In this document: positions 24,736 through 36,400 of the stretch, piece by piece | How the letters are laid out: each line of letters starts with the position of its first letter | Numbering within the stretch: the stretch's first letter is position 1 | From: Smittia aterrima | Lineage: Eukaryota > Arthropoda > Insecta > Diptera > Chironomidae | Reading direction: 5' to 3' | Length of the DNA: 64,000 nt | NCBI GenBank assembly: GCA_033063855.1 | Contig: CP093829.1 | Location: 14,291,537 to 14,355,536, forward strand | The notes under the pieces: generated by a model | Seen by the model: only the letters and a program-made list of their open reading frames with translations | Told to the model about the DNA's origin: nothing | The model's database searches: none | Made by a program: the position numbers and the translations under genes

Positions 24736-26793
24736 ATGTCTAGAACCGGAAGAAGAGAACGTCATGAACGAAGTGAGTCGAGAGATGAAAGAAAGGTAAA
24801 AGACTAAAATCGTGTTGTCATTCTGATTAAATTACACAACTTTCACTTGAAATTTTAGAGTCACAAAAAGCATCGTCATAGGTCACACAAATCAGGCAAA
24901 GTGTCACAGATGATGAAAGACATGTTCTGGAGCTTGCTTGTAAATTTTGTTTACATCATTAGACTTTTAGTTGATAAAGCCGTGGACACCGCCTTAGAAT
25001 GGTATTTGGGCGAGAAAAAGTCCCAAATCTGTCCGAATCTCAGGAAAGACTTTTTTATCACAAAAAGTGCTGTTGAAATAGCAGAGCTCATCAGAAAGAA
25101 AGAAATGACTTGCTACCAAGTAGTCAACGCTTATGTGAACCGCATAATTGAAACCAATCCGATTATTAACGCCGTAATCGATGGACCTTTCATGGAAGCT
25201 TTAGACGAAGCAACCAAGATCGATGAGCGAATCTCGAAAGGTCTCATCTCAGAAGAGGAGTTTAGTGAGAAACCTTTCCTTGGGGTTCCGTTCACAACAA
25301 AGGACTCAACTGCCGTGGCAAACAGACTTCACACATTGGGCTTAGTATCACGACGAAATCAGAAAGCAAAGGAAGATGCTGAATGTGTCAAGCTGATTAA
25401 AGAATCTGGAGCAATTATTATTGCAACAACAAGCGTTCCGGAAGTAAATCGATGGTTAGCTGAATAATATTCAAGTCAATTTCATTTGATGATAATAATA
25501 ATTTCCTTTTAGGCAAGAAACGAGAAATAATATTATTGGGCAAACAAAGAATCCTTACGACAATCGTCGAACAGTTGGCGGTGAGCAATTTTGAGATCTC
25601 AATATCAAACGAGAAATAATGTTTCATAATTTTTTTTCTTTTGGATCAAAGGATCAAGCGGCGGCGAAGGAGCTGTGATAGCATCATGTGCAACTGCCTT
25701 TGGATTAGGTTCGAAACTGGTTTACTTTAATCATTAACTTAGGTGCTGGTTTCGGAATTTTATCTCATATCAAGTACAAACTTAACATTACGCACAAACA
25801 GTATTGAAATAAAACTTTGGGATTCTCGCCGAGCATAACAAAATAGATGAACTAAATTGAAGTCTTTGAACATTTTCAGGAACGGACATTGGTGGATCGA
25901 TAAGAATGCCTGCTTATTATTGCGGAATTTTTGGCCACAAGCCAACTCCTGGACTCGTCAACACAAGAGGTTGCACATTCCGAACTGGAAATGAAAAGAA
26001 TACGATGGTAGTCGCAGGACCGATGACAAGATATGCAGTCGATTTAAAACCTATTTTCCAAGTTCTCGTTGGGGCTAAAAATTCCAACATCTTGAAGCTT
26101 GATGAACAAGTTGAAATCAAGAAATTGCGATATTTTTATTGTCTTGACAGTGGAGATCTTAAATGTAGTGCCCTTACGTCTGACGTCAAGAATTCAATTA
26201 ACAAAGTCGTTTCTCACTTTCGCGACGTTTCTGGCAACGACGTGCAACTTATTAAGTTGAAAGGAGCTGAGAACTCTTCAAAGCTGTGGCGCTATTGGAT
26301 GACTCAAGAACCGGGAAATTTCAATGCAATGCTTGGAAACTCAAAAGAGGTGAATCCTCTCATTGAACTTTTCAAGAAACTTACAGGTCAAAGCGAATAT
26401 ACCTTGGCTTCGATTTACTGTCTTATTGACTCTATTCTTCCGGCGGAAAAAGCTGAAAAAATGAAGAAAATCACAAAGGAACTTGACGAGGAAATTGAGG
26501 AGCTTCTTGGCGATGATGGAGTTCTCTTCTACCCCAGTACAACTCAAACCGCTCCATTCCATTTTGCTGCTTTTATTCAAGTTTATAATTTCCATTATTG
26601 GAGTCTTTTGAATGTTTTGAATTTGCCGGCAACACAAGCTCCTTTAGGTTTAAGTGCTCAGGGGTTGCCTCTTGGCATTCAGGTGGTTGCGGCAAAGAAC
26701 CGTGATCGACTCTGCTTGGCCGTCGCCGAAGAGATTGATCGTGAATTTGGTGGATGGATTGCACCATTTGAAACTGTCAGTAAACAAGATTAA
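24736..26793 (+). CDS. Amidase-signature serine hydrolase, fatty-acid amide hydrolase 2-like
   Basis: Five exons (24736-24795, 24859-25454, 25513-25580, 25652-25708, 25880-26793) with introns of 58-171 nt encode 564 residues. The amidase-signature catalytic triad is complete: Lys168 in GVPFTTKDS, cis-Ser243 in VGGSSGGEG and nucleophile Ser267 in GTDIGGSIRMPA. The 75- and 24-residue spacings equal those of mammalian FAAH. A hydrophobic helix at about residues 42-60 would anchor it in a membrane, as in FAAH2-type proteins, which hydrolyse fatty-acid amides. Insect genomes carry several FAAH2-like genes and the substrate here is unknown. The first 38 residues are unusually rich in Arg, Ser, His and Lys. 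AATAAA at 26838-26843 is a candidate poly(A) signal. The next gene starts only 290 bp downstream on the same strand. Confidence 0.93.
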
Positions 26794-27083
26794 AACTTGA
26801 CTGCTTTTATTTGAAGTCAAGTTAAACACAACGAACAAATAAATGTTTGTAATCAACATTTGGTGAACAAGAGATTAATAAAATATCGGTGATAGTTGTT
26901 TGGCAAATAAAATTAAATCAAAAATGGAGTAGCTTGTTTCCAATGGCTTTTGAAATAACCAAAATCAATGTGAAATGTAACAAACATTGTTGATATGGCA
27001 ATGCTTTGTGTAAATTTTGTTTTTCGATTAAACAAGTTCTCGGTTAACTGAAAATTCATTATAACGCATTAAAGTTAATTAAA

Positions 27084-30000
27084 ATGGATCAAAGCTCGAA
27101 AGCAAACATCAAATTGGTGAAGAGTGCGATAAGTGGGATAGAGTTGCCGAAAATTACATCGACGATTAAGGTACAGTACAAACAAAGTTCATTTAATTTT
27201 GAGTCTAGCATTGGAGTTAATTTCTAGAGTATCTTGGAGCCTCGAAAAAGATTGCCCTGTGCAGACAATCTTAAGGAACAGAACCCTCCCTCGAATGCTT
27301 TAGGATTCCTCGGAGGCTTAGGCAAAAAGACCGGAACAGTGAGATCAAAAGCTCATGTTCAGAGACCGTCAATGAATCAAATCTTATTCAAAATGCGAAC
27401 AACAAATAGAATTCTGGTGTCATTCTCTGAAGATCCGATTTTAGCTCACTCTTATACCAAACGACAACTGGAAAAGTCACCAAAGCCCATAAAAAAGGCG
27501 ACCAAGAAAGATTTGAATTTAAAAATATCCCAAATCCAAATTGCAGATAATGTCGTTAAGGATACGAAAGGTTTCAGAGGAAATTCCACGATTTCGGCAA
27601 CGGATGATGAAGAGAAACCGCAACCAAAGGCCGAAGTGTTATTTAAAGTTGAGGAGAGGAAGAAACCGAGAGGATTTAGCTTAGGAACAATGAAGAAAAT
27701 TTCGATTGTGAGTGCAATGAAAAGTAGTGAAGCGTCGAAGAAAGTTGAGGCACCGCAAACGTTTCGTGAGTGGGCGATTGCTGAGAGGGAGAAGCGACAT
27801 CAAGCTCTTCAGCAGGTTTCTATTCAACAAATTAAACAGGAACGTGAAGCAAATGAGATTTTCCCGAAAATTAAGAAACCGCCAAAAGTTTTTGTGGGAA
27901 CTTCGATGAAGAAAAAATCTCCAGATTTGCTGCCAGGGTCTGAACATTTGGGCGGTTACTTGTATGGTGGTTTCGTCAAGGATGAGGGCCCCGATGAAAC
28001 AATGGAGACGCAGACAAAGTTTAATGTACCGTATACGATGTTTAGTCGTGCCGAAGTCGAGTCGAGGCATCGGGCGATGTGCCGAAAGAAGATTCAAAGT
28101 GCACGCTTGGAATATATGAAAATTCCTCAAATTCCTTCCGACTCTGAGAACTCCGATGACATTTTTGAAGACATTAAAGGATTATCTCTCGTCCGTACAC
28201 CTTACTTTCGAATTCCTACTATTACACATACCAAAGTTAAACGTATGGAACGTTTGAGGAGCAAACACTTGAAAGGAAATCGATTAAAGCGTATAAACAT
28301 TTTGCTGTTTGATCGAAAGTTAAGTGCCGAAAAGTACCGACAGCAATATGTACCGAGTGATGTTTCTCCGACAACGAAAAGGGATGAAAGCGAGGAGGAC
28401 GGAGGTAGAGTGATTCAATCTCAAACGGCTACAAAGAGCTCATTGAGTATGCCACCAATTGAAACGAATCTGGTTCAAAAAACATTTGACTCGCAGTATC
28501 GTCAGCGCTATCATGAATTCCTTCACGATAAATTCCTAGAAAAACTGCAAGAGTATAGTGATCGATTGAATGTGAAACTGACATCGTTCTATGAATTTGG
28601 GGAGCATGGATCGTCGTCGCCGATGAGTGGAATGACATCAAAAACACTCGGCGAGCGTAAGTCATTTCGAGACTATAGCGTCGAATCGATATCATCAAAC
28701 ATTCCTTCCGCTACACCGGACATATCGAAGGATCCAGCATTCAAGAAGGCCAAGCAAAAAATTCGAAAAAACATGAAATTCTCTCGAAGCGATAATCGAA
28801 CGGGCGGGTTCTATTTCGATCCGTTCATATTGGAAAAGGTTCATAATCCCGAGAAGGGCATGAAGATAATGAAAAACTACACGAGTCTCATGAGATCTCA
28901 ATCGAGCGTTCGGAAGCGACTAAAAGTGAATGCTCCAACATTTGACGAGGAGCGCTGCGGCACTCAAAAAACTGGCAACTTTTATCATCGACTGGTGACG
29001 GAGTGGGATGCTGGCTATAACATCAACGAGATCCACAACCGGCCAACTGTTCAAAAGTTTTGCGTCAAAACTGACATTGGGAAAATCCGGGAAATGGTTC
29101 GGAAGAAATTTTTTCTGTTTTTCATGCAAGAGGATCTCATGAATTTATTCGCGAAGCAGGAAATTGAGACTGAAATGATAAATAAAACTACAAAGTTTAT
29201 TAAGGTTTGTGCAGCAGTTAAAACGAAACGATCTGGGGGTTTTCAACTTGCGTCACTTGTTTCTCTTTTTTATGACAGGCTTGCGAACCGCAATTCAAGC
29301 AACTGCAGGACGACTCATTTCAAAAGGCAAAGGAAAAGTTAGAGATGGTAACTTTGGTGACATCGGAGACGATAGTGTTGAAGGATAAACTGGAAAACTT
29401 AAAGGATCAGCTGGATCTGTTGATGCAAAAGTTAATGGCAAACGAGCGAAAATGGGAAACAATTATGATGATGCAGGTTCTTGCTAATGCGCTCTTACTT
29501 GTCACTCCGTTGCCTTCATCACTCACTCTCCTTCTTTCAGAATTATTATTATCTTATGATGCTTCCTCTTTGGCGACTCGAAAATGATTGGATACATTGC
29601 AATAAAGCTGGCGAGTTAGATTTTCTTAAGAAATCCGTCGTCTACTGTAAAAAGATTCATATCCGATCGAAAAGCGTCTCCGAAATTTCACTTCACGCCA
29701 TAAAAAACTTCTTCGAGACGGCAATCGAGCCGAGGAAGTTGGATCAAATGAGAAAAATTATGCCGGATGCCAACTTATTGAGGGGATCGCTTCAGGGAAT
29801 TAAATCAAATGTCCTCGGAATTCTCAACAAACACAACGACATCATGTTGAAGTCTTCGGAAATAATGTTTCAACAGCAGCAACTCGAGAAGGCGGTAAAC
29901 TTTCTAATCGCAAATTGAGTTTTAAAAGTGGAAAACTTTAAATTTCTTTTTCAGATTCCAGTGATTATTTCCGCTTATCAGAAGAACATGGCACATATCG

Positions 30001-30613
30001 ACATGAAAGTTAATTTCATTGAGAAACGAATTGAATATTTGATCAAAGAAGTTGAAGCCACGTCAAATGTCCCTCTCATGAAATGTGTTAAGAAGTAAGT
30101 GACTTCTAGACTTTTACATAATTTGAAATTACTAATTTCGTTTGCGAACTTTTTCAATATTTTAGTGTTTTCATGAGGAAGATTGATGCTATTAGCCGAC
30201 ATTTGTGTAAAACATTGTTTACTGAAACCTTCAGGATTGACGAATCTATTAAAAAGTATTCTCTTATCGAGAACTTTTGTATGATCAGCAACCGAGCTTT
30301 GGTAAACTTTGTCTTTAGCTTTCTCTCGCTGGAGCTATTAAAACTTATTTATTTTCAGAATCTATTAAGCCAACTTGACATCCTTCCAACAGAAATCCTA
30401 CATTCTGCTGAGCATGAGTCAAGACTTCATAGAAGAGACAAAATGAGAAAAGGAAAACTGGCGATGAACGAGCAGAATCTTTTCAAGATGCTCGAGAATC
30501 AATTGAAAAACCATTTCACAAAAACTCCGAAACCAAAGAAAACGCGAAGATCCAAATCAAAATCTCCTTGCTCGGCGATGATGCTATCGCGAAAGTCAAA
30601 TATCCGAAAATAA
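27084..30613 (+). CDS. Basic coiled-coil protein of unknown function (1048 residues)
   Basis: Seven exons (27084-27170, 27228-29204, 29279-29476, 29541-29894, 29955-30094, 30166-30301, 30359-30613) join in frame with GT-AG introns of 57-74 nt, giving 1048 residues. Exon 2 alone encodes 659 residues: a long, Lys/Arg-rich, probably disordered region with short conserved-looking pieces such as FREWAIAEREKRHQAL and GGFYFDPFILEKVHNPEKG. Exon 3 is a heptad-like coiled coil (ETIVLKDKLENLKDQLDLL). Exon 4 holds a compact segment with LPLWRLENDWIHCN. Exon 5 has a second helix (KVNFIEKRIEYLIKEVEA). The C-terminus is very basic. The layout resembles coiled-coil proteins of cilia or sperm axonemes, but I do not recognise the family. 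AATAAA overlaps the stop codon at about 30609 and recurs near 30788. Confidence 0.8.
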
Positions 30614-32599
30614 AAGTATTAGGTTAACCGTTTAATTAATTCAAAAAGTGAAAAGCCCAAAATATAATTGAGCAATTAATTTTAATGAAGCTTTGATATT
30701 GATATTTTTAGTTAAATTTAACAAAGTTTAGTTGATTCCAGCTAAGTCATAAGTTTCGTGTTGACGTGGGTTTGCAATTTGCGAAGTAATAAAGAAACAA
30801 GCCTTGCTTATCGTTTTATTCAAATCGGATAAAGGTGAAGATTAGGCAAAGGTAAAGTCCGCTTCTCTGATAAATCAAGACGAATCTTGCATGAATTTAA
30901 GAGATTCGAGAAGAAAGGGGTGAGCTTTAAATAAACGAGAAATCTCAAATCGCTTAATGAATTCTTATCGTCGAAATTATCATAAATTTTGAGAATGAGG
31001 CAGCTGGCATGGAACGAGAAATAAACTTGTAATAAATTTTCCTCCACCACAATTCTCCGATGAAATCAGCAATCAAAAGTCATAAGGGATCACTCTGATT
31101 TCATTTTTATGTATGCTGGATCGTTTTGGAAAGCCGCACAAAGCTGCAAGAGAAGAATTCAATTTAAAAAGAAATCTTCATAACATATTCCTAATTCGAT
31201 TATTAAAGCTCGTATTCTACCATTTTCATTTCATGACTTGAATGCGAATGAAATTTCTTCATATAAAGCTACTCAGCTACTCACGTAATTGAGTGGAAAC
31301 TATTTAATTATCATTCTCACATGAAACATTCTTAAGAACAAAAGCGTCAAGCAGTCGCTTCAATCGTAAGTCGCTGACGATGTCGCAAAGACTGTAAATT
31401 TCCGATTTTATTTCATGCATCAATCGTTGCGGGTGTGAAAACGTAACAACGACGTTTTATTGCGTGATAATGGTTGCAGAAGTGGAAAATAAAACAACAA
31501 TGCATCTGAGGGCTCAAAAGCAAAAGAAATTTTGTTTAATGGAAAATTCTTGTTTACGTTCAACACAAATGTGACGCTCAATAACGTTTTTGCGAAGTCG
31601 AAGCCATAAAAGTTTGTATGTAAATTACTGAACGATTTTATATGAAAGCTGCACGAGATTCCTTCTCCACCTCTTACTTCTTCTGCTTCTTACTCACGTC
31701 AAAAAGCTTTGAAGCTTCATAAAAGATTCGAAATAATTTAGCTTCGTTTCACACACGTTCGAAGAGAGCTTTGGGTAGATCATTTGTTCAAATTTGAAGC
31801 TAAGTTCACGACGCATTTCAGTAAATTACAAGATCAAACTTAGATTGAAAAGTAAAACAGTTCAATAACAAGCTTATTGAAGGTATTTTCACTCTTAAAA
31901 TGAAAGAATTCGAAAGGAAAATTCATTTACTTCTTCGCATGAAAAGCTCTATAAATTAATCACAAATGAACCTAAAATAAATTATGATTATGATACCATT
32001 CTTCATGTTCTTTCTTTTTCTCAAAACATAAATGCGAATTAGAAATGTTTTAGTTCTCACAAGAAAAAATATTATTGATGGCAGAGAAGTTTGTGACAAG
32101 CTATCACGTTCCATTGACAATACAGCAAAGCTTTTCCATGTTAAAGTCGTTTTTCTCTCTTGATATCGTAGAGACAAGAGAAGGCACTTTTGATTATTAG
32201 TTTCTTAATGCATGGCACGACAATTCTCCGAAGAATTCAAAACTTACAAATCTTTGATGAAGAATTCTGATCGCGGTTGACCCGAACATAAAATTTTCTG
32301 CTGATAATTTGAAAACTGCGCTGGCAGAACGAAAGACGCTGATGTGAGTAAACAATAACCTCACAAAGTCACGTAAACTTTTATCGTCAACGAAAAACTG
32401 AAATAAAATTTTGATGATTCACGAAATGTGACGGTTGACGACCGGTGAGCTAAAGAATGCAATCGTTTTAATTAACAGAAAGTTATGAAAATTCGTGCAG
32501 GCATCCGTCGATGAAAAAAGAACTTTCTAAAGTTGTAAAAATAATTTATTATCCTGAAAGTCATGAATTTCCTAAAGCTCTTGAGATGGATCAAACCAC
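30614..32599. other. Intergenic region, no gene recognised
   Basis: Two kilobases between the coiled-coil gene and the decayed RPUSD2 fragment. It holds only short, unrelated open frames on both strands and no repeat that I could match elsewhere in the window. Confidence 0.5.
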
Positions 32600-33400
32600 A
32601 GATAATGATAAACCAATAAGATTTATTGTTCTTGGGGAAATGAAAAGTTAGGAAGCTCGTCAAGTTGAGAGACAGCAAAGAAAGGAAGAAAAATGTTTAA
32701 TAAAATTTTTGTTTATCATCATTTATTCTGAAACAACAATTTATATTTGAATCTTTCTACATTTTCATTCTACATCGGTTAAGAGTTTATTTTCTTATCA
32801 TTTCTTTTTTTTATCTAACATTTCTGAAAACCTCTGTTGCTGTTCGGTCTTAGAGCATCAGATAAGAAATCGACAGGTGCATTTACCGTGTTGAAGGAGA
32901 ATTTTCCGAGTAAGCTTCGTCTAATCCATTCACTGACCTTTTCTTGCAAGTCGTCAAGACTGTTTCTCATTATTCTTTAGACTCTTTTCGAAAAGTTCAT
33001 TCGACAACTTATTCAGTAGGAGCATCGAATCGAAGAAGTGAGCTACAAAATTGGTGTTTGTAAAGTATCGCAAGGATTGTTTGACCAAGATCGAGAAGCT
33101 CGGCTTCAATTGTACGTCCAGTTGAGCTCTGCAAACCACTCACAGGACGCACCAAATCTGTGTTAATCTTCAGTACTTACAGTGTAAGTGAGTTTTCCGA
33201 AGAATTTTCATTTCGATGAAAGCAGATCGAAATCGTCGAGACCTGTTGTCATGTTTACATCATAAACAAGCCACAGCAAAATTCGGATGCCTTCTTTTCG
33301 CCTCATTCTTGGACATTTCCGCTGAATTTTTGAATAATAAAATTGTTTGTCATTAAGTCATCGGAATTCAATTAATTAAAAGTCGAGAAATCGTTTTTAT
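32600..33400 (+). pseudogene. Decayed inverted copy of RPUSD2 exons 6-7 and flanking introns
   Basis: This plus-strand segment matches the minus-strand gene over about 42330-41300, introns included. The upstream intron is recognisable (AAACCAATAAGATTTATT, then ATGTTTAATAAAATTTT). An exon 6 remnant at 32832-32909 lacks the 5' half with the catalytic HRLDR motif and has further deletions, but keeps CTGTTGCTGTTCGG and the GTAAGC donor. An exon 7 remnant at about 33017-33180 has small deletions and an altered ATG-CAC region of the GRMHQIRVH motif. Downstream intron similarity continues to about 33400 (AATAATAAAATTGTTT, GAATTCAATTAATT). Because introns are copied, this arose by DNA duplication with inversion and not by retroposition. 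It cannot encode a working enzyme. Confidence 0.88.
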
Positions 33401-36400
33401 CGGCTCCCGAGTTTTAGATGAAAGTTTCTTGTGAAGAAAAAGTTCAATTTGTTTAATCGGAAAATTCGTGGCCGTAAAACAAAGTTTGACTTCTCTTCTA
33501 CATGAAGCTCACTTTATGGTGTAGAATTAAAGCTTTTTCCAATTATATTAATGCACTCTTCCCACAGTCGCAATAAATATCATGTCGTCGTCATCTTTCC
33601 AATCAAATGATGAAGAACTCTCAGATGGAGAATATTAAATATTGAAAGCAACTCGACACATTAAAGGTGAAGAGAGAAAGGAAAAAGTTAACACGACCAT
33701 CAACTGCCATTGATTTCGTGACGTGTCAAGTTGGGTCAACAAACCACATAAGAATTATTGAACTTGTTTACTTTGACTCTGGAAGTTTCATCATTAGCGT
33801 ATGTAATCAGCAAATGTTTGCTTTCGTGGTTTTGTTTCATGCATGAAATCGATCGCTCTCAATTAAGGCTCTCGTTTCTGTTTTGAAGCTTTTCTCATTC
33901 ATATTTTATCAAACGATTTTTTTGCCTCACGTTCTCTAACCCAACAGAAGAATCTTTTTGCTTTTCCTAACAGTTAGCCGATAAATCATTAATTTATGTT
34001 CTTCGATTTTATTTTCTTTCTTCTCGTAGGTTTTTGTTTTTAGGTAAAATCTCCAAAGCTTTTTCAATAATGCAAGGTAGATCTGCTGTCGTAAATTCCG
34101 AGCTTTAGTCCACTCGATAAATTACGTCCTTATTCCCTTCAGCTTCTTGAGAAGCCTCTAAGCATCATGGTTAATGGAATTTCTACTTTAATGCTTCATG
34201 TACTTGCTAAAAGATTAAAGGAGGATCAAATAATTTGAGGTGTGTTCGCTAAATGCGACACTTAATGATGAAAGATTGCTCTCGTTTATTTAAAGAGAGC
34301 TCTCAGTTTGCACGCTTTACATCGAAAGTTGTCTGCAATTAATTAAATTGGCGCAAACTTTTGTTCGATTAAGACTTAAAGTTCTCATAAATCAAGTGAA
34401 TTTTTACGACTCAATTGAGTTCGCTCTTCGGGGCAATCGTAAAAAATAAAAAAAGTTCACGCTCGATAAAACTTGAGCTCAACTAACCATAGCACGACAT
34501 GGGAGAAAAGGGCAAAAGAAGCAACAAAGGAAACGAACGATAATGTTTGATGTCGAAGTTCGCTATCGTTCGAGATTGTTTTCGTGTGTCGTGCTGATGC
34601 CTTGACGAAAGAGGCATTACGTCGTTCCAATTAGATTCCGTTTTGCTCGTCGTCTCAAGCTCATACATCAAATCAAACATATTTGTTGCGTCGAGGATTT
34701 CTCCTTCAACACTCCATCAAGTCGAAAAAGCTTTTTATCGGACTTTTCGCTTTCCCTCATTCTCTTTGGATTTTTTTTCTCTCGACAAAAATTGATTTAT
34801 TTGGAGGAAAATCGTTCGAGTTGCGACCCAAACAATTTAATTCGAGAGTCCCCGATGAAAAAGTGAGCCAATAAATTATCAAAAGCTTGTGTTTTTGTTG
34901 ATATTAGTTCGGTTGGATTAGCTCTTTCCTTAATAATCGATTCGACAAGTAAGCTATCATAAGTTGCAGTTGAATGAGAATTTATGTCGTAATTTAAATT
35001 AAAAGCTGCTCTTGGAAAATTTGCTTCATCATCGATTCGAAGAAGAAAAAGCTTTCATTGTTATTCGTTCTATCAGCGCCAAGAAATCACATTTCACTCC
35101 TTTCCTCGCTCCGTGGAATTACAATTTCAAATCCATTTGCATGAAATGAAGGAAAACGTATGGAACGCATAATTAGCATCGGAAAAATGTCGACGCAGAG
35201 AAGAAAAGTGAAATCTACGCGTGGAAAATCGTATTTTCGTGTAATTGTGTAATTTGTTGCCGTGTCGGGGAAAAAGAAGTTGAAATTTCCTTTTTGCAGA
35301 GCAAAAAATTACAATTCAGCGAGTTGAATAATTGGAAACTCGAGTAGAAATTCACATTTCTATGATTTTCTTCCGCGAGTTATTGAATCAACCGGAACAG
35401 ATTAAAGCTACAGATGATGAATAGTACACGGTGTGAGTGCTTTTATGAATAATAAAGAAGAAGATAAAGAATTAAAGAATGCTTTGGGCGAGAGTAACAC
35501 TTCGTTAAAAATTCCTATCTAGTTTACTCTTAAACAAACCTTCATAAGAAACATTCTTTCTAAATTGGGATCAAAGGAGATTGCAAAATTGCTGCAGTAC
35601 GACATTGCAAAAGAAAAAAAAGGATAACAACATCATTAAAATTCCTTTTGACGGCTGAGAAAACACTTTTAATTCTAATTTAAAAATTAAACAAAAATGT
35701 TCAAAAAGGAAGAAACGATTTTCAAATAAAGGCTCAGTCATCATCAATTTCCCTTCAAATTTGAATGATTTGATGCTACAGCCTGACAACATGCAGGTAT
35801 ACGTGACATTCGATTACGTTTAATTCCAGTTAATTACTCAAATGACAAGTTTCGCGCAATGAGGTAAATTTTAACATTCACTGAGCAACATAAATTTCAG
35901 TTTTTGGGATTATTATCAGAAGGATAATTTTTGTTTTAGTTAGAATTACTGACAGATAAAAGAAAAGGTCCTATTCGTCTCTTGCGGATATAAGGCCCTT
36001 CAGAAAATAAAATTGCGCTGTAAGCCTTGTTTCTCGCTATAACCTGATTGTGCGTGTCATCGCGCAAGACTGCGACAAAAGCACGTTCGTATTTTAATCC
36101 GAAGGCAATGTGTCAACAGAGCATCAAAGAAATGAAAGCAATAATGTATTAGAATTTCATTTTTACGGCAAAAGTTTTGCGTTTCGTCGAACGAGCGAAT
36201 GAACGAGCTTTTTAGCTAAGCAATTTTAAGCACACAATGCCCCTACCAACATTTACATGTTCATAAACTTTTTGAAAGATAGTCAGCTGCAATAATCGTT
36301 AAAAAGCACGACATGCCATATGGATGGAAATTACTATCATCATAATGAATGAATGCGATATGAAATATTAACGCTCAAACAAATTGGTGAATCATGAAAG

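Noticed and set aside
32954..33139. Open frame opposite to the RPUSD2 fragment, with partial similarity to shadows of the true gene
   Set aside because: It is the antisense of a decayed exon and has no independent support.
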